Shown: piece after piece, positions 19,986 through 28,564 of the stretch
Position numbering within the stretch: position 1 is the stretch's first letter
Layout: every line of letters starts with the position of its first letter
Assembly: GCA_026707665.1 (NCBI GenBank)
Contig: JAPOWK010000039.1
Coordinates: forward strand, 1-64,000
Source: Chloroflexota bacterium
GTDB taxonomy: Bacteria; Chloroflexota; Anaerolineae; Aggregatilineales; Phototrophicaceae
Reading direction: 5' to 3'
Length of the DNA stretch: 64,000 nt
The notes under the pieces: model-generated
Database searches by the model: none
What the model was told of the DNA's origin: nothing
Seen by the model: the letters and a program-made list of their open reading frames with translations, nothing else
Position numbers and translations under genes: made by a program

Positions 19986-21047
19986 CTAATGCCGAGTGCT
20001 GCCGCGTTCGGGTCCCGTAAGCAGACGGCGCAGGTTGTTGTAATCTTCTAGAACGCGGCCCGCGCCGCGGGCGACGCACGTCATCGCGTCATCCGCTAGC
20101 CAGGAACGGATATTGACTTCTTCGCGCAGGCGTTCGTCCAGACCGCGCAATTGACCGCCGCCACCAGCTATCGTGATCCCGCTTTCCATTAAGTCGGCGA
20201 CCAATTCAGGCGGCGTATCGTCAAGCGCGTCCTTCACCGTGTCAATGATGATGCTAACCGAGCCGCCTATCGCTTCGCGGATTTCGATGGAACTGACCTC
20301 GACAGAATCGGGCAAACCGGTGTTCAGGTTTCTGCCCTTGACCATGTAGGTGCGCTCTTGCGGCAGGGGATACGCCGAGCCGATGTCGATCTTCGCCTTT
20401 TCCGCTGTTGGCTCCCCGATGAGCAAATTGTGCTTGTTGCGCAGGTGCTGCACGATATCTTCGTCCATTTCGTCGCCCGCCACCCGAATCGAGCGGCTGA
20501 TGACGATGCCGCCCAGGGAAAACAGCGCGACTTCCGTCGTGCCGCCGCCGATGTCCACCACCATGCTGCCGCGAGTCTCCAGCACCGGCAGATTGGCTCC
20601 GATCGCGGCTGCCACCGGTTCTTCAATGAGGTGGGCTTCGCGGGCGCCAGCGTCCAGCGTCGCCTCGATGACGGCGCGTTTCTCGACCTCGGTGACTCCA
20701 CTCGGTATACCGACCACGACGCGCGGGCGAGGCACAGGCACCCAGCTTTGCTCATGCGCTTTCTTGATTAGATAATCCAACATGCGCGCGGTGATTTCAT
20801 ATTCGCTGATGACGCCATCGCGCAGCGGACGGACGATCAAGATATCTTTCGGATTCTTGCTCCACATTTCTTTGGCGCGCGCGCCAACTTCTATGGGCGC
20901 TCTGGTCTTGCGGTCAATCGCTACGAAAGAGGGCTCGTTGATGACAATGCCTTTACCACGCACATACACCAAGGTATACGCGGTACCCAAGTCAATGCCA
21001 ATGTCGAGCGAAAATAGCCCGAAGAGGAAGTCTAGGGGACTAAGCAC
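19986..21047 (-). CDS. mreB: rod shape-determining actin homolog MreB
   Basis: DIGIDLGTAYTLVYVRGKGIVINEPSFVAI; GSMVVDIGGGTTEVALFSLGGIV; GTG start. Confidence 0.97.
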   Translation of the reverse strand: MLSPLDFLFGLFSLDIGIDLGTAYTLVYVRGKGIVINEPSFVAIDRKTRAPIEVGARAKEMWSKNPKDILIVRPLRDGVISEYEITARMLDYLIKKAHEQSWVPVPRPRVVVGIPSGVTEVEKRAVIEATLDAGAREAHLIEEPVAAAIGANLPVLETRGSMVVDIGGGTTEVALFSLGGIVISRSIRVAGDEMDEDIVQHLRNKHNLLIGEPTAEKAKIDIGSAYPLPQERTYMVKGRNLNTGLPDSVEVSSIEIREAIGGSVSIIIDTVKDALDDTPPELVADLMESGITIAGGGGQLRGLDERLREEVNIRSWLADDAMTCVARGAGRVLEDYNNLRRLLTGPERGSTRH

Positions 21048-21080
21048 TAATGAATCCTCGACGAAACGCGTACGCCGCGC

Positions 21081-21086
21081 ATTATA
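21081..21086 (-). promoter_or_regulatory. -10 box (TATAAT) upstream of mreB
   Basis: Perfect TATAAT ~34 bp upstream of the mreB GTG on minus strand; -35 weak. Confidence 0.4.
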
Positions 21087-21262
21087 TCATAGTTCAACAT
21101 TAACGAATATTTACCACGCCCAACGTTACGCCAACGCTGGCATTTCGTTCCTTCGCTTCAATCAAATATAGCACCGATTCGCGCATCGTTCACAAGATGA
21201 CCGCGCCAGGTTATGATTGGGTTGCATTCGGTGGGCGGCGGTGATTTTCAACCAATTACGCG

Positions 21263-22666
21263 ATGATCCTCGATACGGTTCTGAATACCTTGAGTCAGCA
21301 CGATGCGATTGCCTGCGGAGATTTGGTAATCGTCGCCGTTTCCGGCGGCAGCGACTCGGTGGCTCTGCTCCACCTATTGACGCGCACAAAGGACGCGCTC
21401 GGAATCGACCTGCATGTCGCCTCTCTCAATCACGGTCTTCGAGCCGAAGCCGGGAAACTGGACCTGGACTTGGTCGCTGGTTTGGCGTCACGCTGGCGCC
21501 TCGCGTACACCCTTGGTCATGCGGACGTGCCCCGGCTGTCGGCAATATGGGGAATCGGCATCGAGGCAGCGGCGCGGCGCGCCCGGTACGCCTTTCTTGC
21601 CCGAGTCGCGCGCCAACAGGGGTCGTGCTGCGTCGCCGTCGGTCACCATGCGCTTGACCAGGCCGAGACCATTCTCATGAACATCGCTCGCGGCGCTGGC
21701 GCGCGCGGATTGCGCGGCATGCGAGTCCACTCTGATATGCCTCACCATGCCGGAATTCGCCTGGTCCGGCCTCTGCTAAGCATCGCAAAGGACGAGTTGG
21801 AGGCGTATTGCCACGAGCATGAGTTGCCGTTTCGAGTTGACGAGAGCAATGCCGATATCGGTTACCGCCGCAATTTCCTGCGCCACGAAGTGCTCAGCCG
21901 ATTGACGCGTCTGAATCCTGATGTGTTGGCTGCCTTTGAGCGCTTGGCCGATTCCGCCAGCGTCGATGAGCGCTATATTGCCGAGCGAGTTGAACGGACT
22001 GTGATGCCGTTGGTAACAGTAAAGCCGGACCGCTGGCAAATTCAGAAGGCCGACTTCGCCGCCCTGCATCCGGCGCTGCAGCGGCGGTTCATCCAAAGAG
22101 CCGTTCGCCAATTGTCCGGCGGCTGCGCTTCTCTCTCACACGCGCTAACCCTTGATTTGATCGCTTGGTCGCGCGAAGCAGCTACCAGCTCTCGCCGTGA
22201 CATCACGCGCGCTCTTCAGATGCGCATCGGTTACGACATACTTTTTATCGAAGGGAAAGACGCAGTTGATGAGCGCGAACAATATCGCTTGGTCCCGATC
22301 GAAACCGACGAACCGCTAAGGCTCGGGGCCCCGCTCTTGTTTCGGGGATTGACGATCGGTCTGTCTCTCGATGATCAAGCGGTTGACGAAGGCGTCAGGC
22401 TGCGGCTGCCGGCAAGTCTCAAGCTTCGCCTTCGCACTCGGCGTCCCGGCGACCGCTTCAAGCCAAAAGGGATGGGCGGCCGATCGCGCAAAATCAAACA
22501 TTGGATGATTGACCGAAAGATCCCGCGCGAGATCCGCGGTCGCATTCCTTTGATCTGTGCAGGCGGCGCAATCATCGCGATCTGCTTGGGCGATACCTGG
22601 CATCTGGCAGAGACCGCTTACGATGGTTTGCGCGATGCCGACGCCATGACGCTTACACTCGCCTGA
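21263..22666 (+). CDS. tilS: tRNA(Ile)-lysidine synthase
   Basis: VAVSGGSDSVALLHLL PP-loop; RRARYAFLARVARQ; C-terminal TilS domain. Confidence 0.94.
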   Translation: MILDTVLNTLSQHDAIACGDLVIVAVSGGSDSVALLHLLTRTKDALGIDLHVASLNHGLRAEAGKLDLDLVAGLASRWRLAYTLGHADVPRLSAIWGIGIEAAARRARYAFLARVARQQGSCCVAVGHHALDQAETILMNIARGAGARGLRGMRVHSDMPHHAGIRLVRPLLSIAKDELEAYCHEHELPFRVDESNADIGYRRNFLRHEVLSRLTRLNPDVLAAFERLADSASVDERYIAERVERTVMPLVTVKPDRWQIQKADFAALHPALQRRFIQRAVRQLSGGCASLSHALTLDLIAWSREAATSSRRDITRALQMRIGYDILFIEGKDAVDEREQYRLVPIETDEPLRLGAPLLFRGLTIGLSLDDQAVDEGVRLRLPASLKLRLRTRRPGDRFKPKGMGGRSRKIKHWMIDRKIPREIRGRIPLICAGGAIIAICLGDTWHLAETAYDGLRDADAMTLTLA

Positions 22667-22702
22667 ACAGCGAGTTCGGCATTGGAAATAACGGTCAATA
22701 CG

Positions 22703-22732
22703 TTTTCACGCTCTGCCGACATCCGATATAAT
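22703..22732 (+). promoter_or_regulatory. sigma70-like promoter of the response regulator
   Basis: TTTTCA - 18 bp - TATAAT. Confidence 0.45.
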
Positions 22733-22786
22733 CTGAAGTAACCTTCCGTATCGGGCCTGGTGGCCATAATGGCTGAGAGACAGCTC

Positions 22787-23608
22787 ATGCGACTTCTGCT
22801 CGTTGACGACGACGGCGTCAACCGCTACACCGTGAGCAAAGCGTTGCAGCGCGTTGGCTACCTGGTTTCTGAAGTGAGCAGCGGAGAAGCAGCGCTGGAA
22901 CGTTATGACAAGTCTGACTTCGACCTTGTCCTCTGTGAAGTCGACCTGCCGGGAATGGACGGCGTCAGAGTGCTGCAAGGCATCAAGAAGGTGTCGCCTG
23001 ATGCTATGGTCGTGCTGATGACCGAGCAGGCGAATGTTGAATCGGCGGTTCAGGCTCTGCGACACGGCGCGCATGATTACTTGATCAAGCCGTGCTCAAG
23101 CGAAGATATCCGCGAGAGTGTTGAACGCGGAATCGAGACCGCGCGCAGGCTGATGCGCCGCCGCCGCCTGCTGGATACCATTGAACAAACGGTCTCGGAA
23201 TTGGCGCGGGAAGTCTCTGAGGCTGCCCCTGCCGAGCACGATTTGGAGTCTGGCGTTGCTAAGGATCGTGAACGCTTGCCCCCGCGCGGCAACGCCATCA
23301 GCCTCGGTTCGCTATCGGTCTTGCCCGGCAAGTATCAGATCGAGTCCGATGCCGGGTCGGTCGGCTTGACACCGACGGAATTCGACCTGCTGCTCTTTCT
23401 AGCGGCGCACCGCAGCCGCGTCGTCTCATGCCATGAATTGGTGCGCGAAGTGCGTGGTTATCATGCGGAAGAAGCGGAAGCGCGCGAAGTGATCCGTCCA
23501 CACGTCAGCAACTTGCGGCGTAAGCTGAAGCGCCTCGGGGACATTGACTTGATCGTCAATGTGCGAGGGATCGGCTATCGACTCGGCGAAATCTCGGAAG
23601 AGGGCTGA
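22787..23608 (+). CDS. OmpR-type response regulator with non-canonical receiver (Glu at phospho-acceptor site)
   Basis: MRLLLVDDDG...DLVLCEVDLPGMDG...VVLMTEQ...YLIKP; C-terminal winged helix LTPTEFDLLLFLAAHRSRVVSCHELV. Start chosen for the GAGAGA RBS; ORF can extend to 22760. Confidence 0.88.
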   Translation: MRLLLVDDDGVNRYTVSKALQRVGYLVSEVSSGEAALERYDKSDFDLVLCEVDLPGMDGVRVLQGIKKVSPDAMVVLMTEQANVESAVQALRHGAHDYLIKPCSSEDIRESVERGIETARRLMRRRRLLDTIEQTVSELAREVSEAAPAEHDLESGVAKDRERLPPRGNAISLGSLSVLPGKYQIESDAGSVGLTPTEFDLLLFLAAHRSRVVSCHELVREVRGYHAEEAEAREVIRPHVSNLRRKLKRLGDIDLIVNVRGIGYRLGEISEEG

Positions 23609-23686
23609 TTCGCCTCTGCCATTCCCGGCGCCATTTGCTATTATTGCCCATATCATTCGTACGTCATTTCATTTAACGGAGTCATC

Positions 23687-25825
23687 TTGTATCGGTCAAT
23701 CATTGCAACTGTCATCGTTGCGATTGCTTGTCTTGCGCTCTCGCCAGGACACCATGCGCAAAACAAGGATTGTACCGAAGCCGGCACAATCTCGCGCGAG
23801 ACATACTTCAGCGCAATCTCCGACCATGAGCGGAAATACACCATTTATCTGCCGCCCTGTTATCCGGCGACGGATGAGTCTTATCCACTGCTTTTGCTCT
23901 TGCACGGCTCGGACGCTGACGACAGTCAATGGACGCGCTTGGGTTTTTTGAACGAGCTGGAAATAGCCATCCAGCAAGACAGCGCTCCGCCCATGATCGT
24001 TCTGATGCCTTATGGTGGATCGATCGCGAACAAAAATCGCTTCAACGGCATCAGCTACGACAGGATCTTGCTCGACCTGGTGAATCAGGCGGAGGAGCGT
24101 TATCGCATCAACGGAACGCGCGCGGTCGGCGGCATCTCGCGCGGCGGCTTCTGGGCTTACCATCTTGGCTTGCGCTTTGCTGACGAGTTCGTCGCCATCG
24201 GCGGTCACAGTCCCTATTTTGACCGCGAGCACGCCGAGCCGGCCGACAACCCGCTTGATCTGGCGCAGAGCCTGCGTCGTGATACGCATTTGCAGCTATG
24301 GATGGACCGAGGCACGAACGATCATGCCGCGGACGGGATCGATCGTATGCACGTGATCTTGCGCAAGGGCGGCGTCTCGCACCAGTATGTCGTCCAGCCC
24401 GGCGGTGACCACAGCGAAGCGACCTGGCGGCGATACATCGAGGATTATCTCAATTTTTATACGAGGGCGATTGATGGTAGCGCTTCCACTGCCGCAGCGG
24501 CGGCGCAAGAGGCGAAAGGCGGCGTTGAATTGTGGCTGCCGGCGGCCGGTTTCGGCGCCTTGCGCACGTCGATTGACTCGGCTGATCTTGTAGATCTGCT
24601 GGGCGGCCAGCTCGACGAGCGCCTTGTCCTCAGCGAATCCAACGCGGAGGGATTGCTTCGGCGCGGCTTTGTTATGCATTCCCATACTCAGATCGTGCCC
24701 GATTCTAGATTGTTTCCGGCGCTCTGGCGCAATAAACGAAGCTTCACGCTCGTGCCCTTTGACCAGCTTCACTTGCGGCTTCGTCCATTGTGGCTGGATG
24801 ACATCCCCGTCGTCGATCAGTTGTCGCGTTATCCTTTGGTCTTTCGCAGCGATAATCCCAATTACAGAAGCGAAAGCCTGACGCGGATCACGCTATCGGG
24901 CACGACAGCTATCGCGCGTCACACGCTGCCGGCGGTCGAAACGATCGGTGTCGAGCGGGCGGCCAGCGGCATTGGCGATTACGCGCGCCGTTCGGATTAT
25001 TTTCATATCACGCACGAAGCCTCGATCGCGCCGACTTGCCCGCGGCATACCGGCGCCGAGTTGGGCGGGGTCAACAGCATGTGTATGCTGCGCGAACACG
25101 CGCGGCTTTTCGATATCCTGGATGTGGACGTGGTGGATCTCACCGGCAACCACATCAACGACTTTGGTTACCAGACCTTTGAGGATACCCTGGATTACTT
25201 CGAGGCACAGGGATACGCCTTGGTCGGTGGCGGACGGAACCTTGAACAGGCGCGAGAACCGCTGATCCTGGAGCGCAACGGCTCGCGAATCGGCTGGCTG
25301 GCATGCAACAATATTGGTCCTTACTACGCCTTCGCCAATGACGACCCGGACGCGCTCGGCGGGCGGCGGCCCGGGAATGCCTATTGTCGCGGCGGCTGGC
25401 TGCGCGAAACCTTGCCACAATTGGCGGCTGAAGTTGATCTTGTGCTCATGAGCGTTCACTATCGCGAGTTTGAAGCCTTCCAGCCAATGCATCAGCAGCG
25501 CCTTGACTATCAGACTTATGCCGAATGGGGCGCCGATATCGTGATCGGCACGGCCGAACACAAACCGATGACCGTCGAGTTTTATCAGACGCGACGCGGC
25601 GAGACCGCCTTCATCCATTACGGTTTAGGCAATCTGTTTTTCGATCAGCTGCCGTGGGGCAATCGCCGCTTTTTCCTCGATACGCTGTACATTTATGAAG
25701 GCAAGCTGCTCACCGTCGAGCTATTCCCCGGCATCATCGACGAGCGCGCGCGGCCGCGGCTGCTCGCCGGTGAGGATTTGTACAACTTTCTACACTTTAT
25801 GTTCGTACAGAAAAACGAGCTCTAA
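23687..25825 (+). CDS. secreted alpha/beta-hydrolase esterase fused to CapA (PGA_cap)-like metallophosphatase
   Basis: TTG start after ACGGAG RBS; signal peptide; GGISRGGFW nucleophile elbow and GGDHSEATW; C-terminal LTGNHINDFGYQT, LMSVHYREFE, VIGTAEHKP, FIHYGLGNLFFDQ. Confidence 0.82.
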   Translation: MYRSIIATVIVAIACLALSPGHHAQNKDCTEAGTISRETYFSAISDHERKYTIYLPPCYPATDESYPLLLLLHGSDADDSQWTRLGFLNELEIAIQQDSAPPMIVLMPYGGSIANKNRFNGISYDRILLDLVNQAEERYRINGTRAVGGISRGGFWAYHLGLRFADEFVAIGGHSPYFDREHAEPADNPLDLAQSLRRDTHLQLWMDRGTNDHAADGIDRMHVILRKGGVSHQYVVQPGGDHSEATWRRYIEDYLNFYTRAIDGSASTAAAAAQEAKGGVELWLPAAGFGALRTSIDSADLVDLLGGQLDERLVLSESNAEGLLRRGFVMHSHTQIVPDSRLFPALWRNKRSFTLVPFDQLHLRLRPLWLDDIPVVDQLSRYPLVFRSDNPNYRSESLTRITLSGTTAIARHTLPAVETIGVERAASGIGDYARRSDYFHITHEASIAPTCPRHTGAELGGVNSMCMLREHARLFDILDVDVVDLTGNHINDFGYQTFEDTLDYFEAQGYALVGGGRNLEQAREPLILERNGSRIGWLACNNIGPYYAFANDDPDALGGRRPGNAYCRGGWLRETLPQLAAEVDLVLMSVHYREFEAFQPMHQQRLDYQTYAEWGADIVIGTAEHKPMTVEFYQTRRGETAFIHYGLGNLFFDQLPWGNRRFFLDTLYIYEGKLLTVELFPGIIDERARPRLLAGEDLYNFLHFMFVQKNEL

Positions 25826-25952
25826 GTTCAAATTGGCGCGGGCGGGCTTGTCTCACTGATCTTGGCGGCGACCGCGCAGCACGAACACATGCGGACACAC
25901 GTGCGACAAAGCCGCCGCCCACAAAAGATGCGTTGTATCCCGCCGTGTTTAG

Positions 25953-26021
25953 CTCCCCCTCCCTGACTCGTCGGGGAGGGGGCCGGGTCACGTAGACATT
26001 GACCTTCGGGGGTGGGGTTGG
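25953..26021 (+). repeat. intergenic hairpin repeat, copy 1
   Basis: CTCCCCCTCCC-TGACTCGTC-GGGGAGGGGGCCGGG...GGGGGTGGGGTTGG; related to 46635-46680. Confidence 0.55.
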
Positions 26022-26166
26022 CTGCCGGCTGTCGCCGCCCAATTTCTGACGATATTCATACGAGGGGCACGAGATAATCTAGTCGCGGCGCGGCGCGCTA
26101 AGCTATAATGATACTGCGCTCTGGCCGAGCTTCGGTGAAGAAAAAGGCAGAGGATTCCGCCGGCTG

Positions 26167-28416
26167 ATGTCTACGCTTAATCCCGATCTGATTTCTAAGG
26201 ATATGGACGCCGTGCTGAACGACGCGGTGCCGATGTTGAAGGACTTCCGCAAGTCGTCGATCATGCCGGAGATGGTATTGTTGGCGCTGCTTCGACGAGA
26301 AAACACAGCAGCCTGGCGCATGCTGAAGATGTTCGAGACGTCGCGCGGCGTCGATCTCGAGCGCCTTGAGCGGCAAGTCAAGGTAGCGACGCAATCGCGG
26401 CGGGATCCGGATGGCAGCCTTGATTTCGTCGCCATCGGCAACCGCAAGGTTTCGCTCAGCCGCCAGGCCATCGTCTTGTTGGATGACGGGCTTACGATCG
26501 CTAACTCGATGAATGAGCAGAAAATCGACACCGACCACGCTTTGGCTGTCTTGGCGGAATCATCGGTGAGCACCGGCGGCATCTTGCGCCAATTCAGCAT
26601 CACGCCAAAGGCGATACAGGACGCCTACAGCGACGCCAGCAAAATCATCCCGGCGCGCGAAGACAGCACGACCGTGGACTTCGTCAAGCGGGCGAAACGC
26701 GGTCTGTTGCGCGCGGTCCATTTTCGCGAAGATCTGCTGCGCAACGTCATCAACGTTTTGACGCAATCGGTCAATCGCCATATCGTGCTGGTCGGTCCCG
26801 ATGGCGTTGGCAAACGCACGCTGGCTTATAGCCTGGCTCTGCTAATGGCAGAGGAAAAGGGCCCGGCCGGGCTTTCGAATCTCGTGCAGATCAGCGAGAC
26901 GGCGCTGCTTGATGGCGACCAGGAGGCTTTTCGCGCGGGCATGAGCGCGGCGCGACGCGGTATCCTCTTCCTGCCGCTGATTCATCGTTTCTTTGGCGGT
27001 CCGATCAAAGCCGACTTCAACAAAGCGACTTCGCTGGTGCAAAAGGCTTTCCTGAGTGATGACCCGGTCATCATCTGCACCACAAGCGTGCAGGAGTTTG
27101 AAGAGCGGATTCAGGGCGTCAGCGCCATCATGGAAAACAGCCAGGTCATCCGCGTGGACGAACCGTCGCTCGACGAAACCGTGTGCATTCTGGAAACGAT
27201 CGCGCCCCACCTGGAATCGGATTATGAAATCGCTGTGGATCACGATGCGCTGAAGATGGCGGCGCGCATGGCTCAGCGTTTTCTCACCATCCGCCCGCTG
27301 CCGCTGAGCGCGGAACAGTTGCTGCATCGCACCGCCGCGATGGTCAACATGGGTAAACAGGATGACTTGGCTTTCAAGCCGGAAAACAATGACGCCTCGC
27401 TAGATGTCGAAGATGTGGCCGTAGTGACGAGCCAAATGACCGGCATCCCGGTCGCCAAGCTGGGCGCCGATGAGCGGCTGCGCTACGCCAATATGGAAGA
27501 TCATCTGCGGCTGCGCTTGATCGGGCAGGAGGAGGCGGTGCAGTCCGTCAGCCGCGCAATCAAAACCGCTCGCGTCGGGCTCAAGGATCCGCGGCGTCCC
27601 ATCGGCGCCTTTCTCTTTCTGGGGCCGACTGGCATCGGCAAAACGGAGCTGGCGCGCGTGTTAGCCGACTTCATGTTCGGCAGCGAAGAGAACCTCTTCC
27701 CGCTCGACATGAGTGAATACAAAGACGAAAGCAGCATCAACCGCTTGATCGGCTCGGCTGTCGGCTATGTCGGCAGCGACGAAGGCGGGCAACTCACCGA
27801 GCGAATACGACAGCAGCCCTATACAATTGTCCTGCTGGATGAGATCGAAAAGGCGCACCCGCGCATCATGGACGTGCTTCTGCAAGTGATGGAAGAGGGC
27901 CGCCTTACCGATGGGCGCGGCAATATCGCGCGTTTCAGCGAGGCGGTGGTGATTTTGACCAGCAATATCGGTTCCGAGCATCTGATGGTGCGTCATATCA
28001 CCGAAGACTTGCGCGAGATGATCATGGAGGAAGTGCTGGAATTTCTGCGGCCCGAGTTCATCAACCGGCTTGATGAAGTGATTCTATTCAATGCGCTGAG
28101 CGACGACGACTTCGTGCTCATACTGGACCTGTTGATCGAGAAGGAAAACAAACTGGCGATCGAGCGTGGACTGACTTTGACCTTTACGCAAGGCGCCAAA
28201 AACTGGCTGCTCGCGCAGAATGACGAACCGGAATTCGGCGCGCGTCCACTCCGTCGGATCTTGCGGCGCAATCTGCGAGAGCCTTTGGCCGATTTTCTGC
28301 TGCGCGCCAATCCGCCGGAAGGCACAGAAGTGCGGATCAGTTCCAGCCGAAAGCGTGGCGGTGGCTTGAAATTTTCCGCCGAAGTCGAAGGCGAAGAATT
28401 CGTGCTTGATTCCTGA
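26167..28416 (+). CDS. ClpB-like double-AAA+ ATPase with degenerate D1
   Basis: Clp-N repeats; D1 GPDGVGKRT; D2 GPTGIGKTELA and IVLLDEIEKAHP, GYVGSDEGG pore loop; FGARPLRRILRR C-terminus. Confidence 0.9.
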   Translation: MSTLNPDLISKDMDAVLNDAVPMLKDFRKSSIMPEMVLLALLRRENTAAWRMLKMFETSRGVDLERLERQVKVATQSRRDPDGSLDFVAIGNRKVSLSRQAIVLLDDGLTIANSMNEQKIDTDHALAVLAESSVSTGGILRQFSITPKAIQDAYSDASKIIPAREDSTTVDFVKRAKRGLLRAVHFREDLLRNVINVLTQSVNRHIVLVGPDGVGKRTLAYSLALLMAEEKGPAGLSNLVQISETALLDGDQEAFRAGMSAARRGILFLPLIHRFFGGPIKADFNKATSLVQKAFLSDDPVIICTTSVQEFEERIQGVSAIMENSQVIRVDEPSLDETVCILETIAPHLESDYEIAVDHDALKMAARMAQRFLTIRPLPLSAEQLLHRTAAMVNMGKQDDLAFKPENNDASLDVEDVAVVTSQMTGIPVAKLGADERLRYANMEDHLRLRLIGQEEAVQSVSRAIKTARVGLKDPRRPIGAFLFLGPTGIGKTELARVLADFMFGSEENLFPLDMSEYKDESSINRLIGSAVGYVGSDEGGQLTERIRQQPYTIVLLDEIEKAHPRIMDVLLQVMEEGRLTDGRGNIARFSEAVVILTSNIGSEHLMVRHITEDLREMIMEEVLEFLRPEFINRLDEVILFNALSDDDFVLILDLLIEKENKLAIERGLTLTFTQGAKNWLLAQNDEPEFGARPLRRILRRNLREPLADFLLRANPPEGTEVRISSSRKRGGGLKFSAEVEGEEFVLDS

Positions 28417-28564
28417 ATTTTCCTGAATGGCGCTCATGGATTAAGGGGGCAGAGCCGATACTAGGCCTGCCTTGTTTTTTGAGAATGGGCGCGCGCGAGC
28501 GTTTTGTAAACAGTTTTGACGGGCGCGCGTTCGGTAAATCCAATTTGAGGAGCAAGAAAGACAA

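Noticed and set aside
24893-25618. 241-aa - strand ORF inside the esterase-CapA gene
   Set aside because: Shadow ORF; no homology recognised
26041-26166. CIRCE/HrcA or other heat-shock operator upstream of the ClpB-like gene
   Set aside because: No TTAGCACTC-N9-GAGTGCTAA-like inverted repeat present
28487-28530. GGGCGCGCG direct repeat upstream of the phosphohexomutase
   Set aside because: Simple GC-rich sequence expected by chance at this composition
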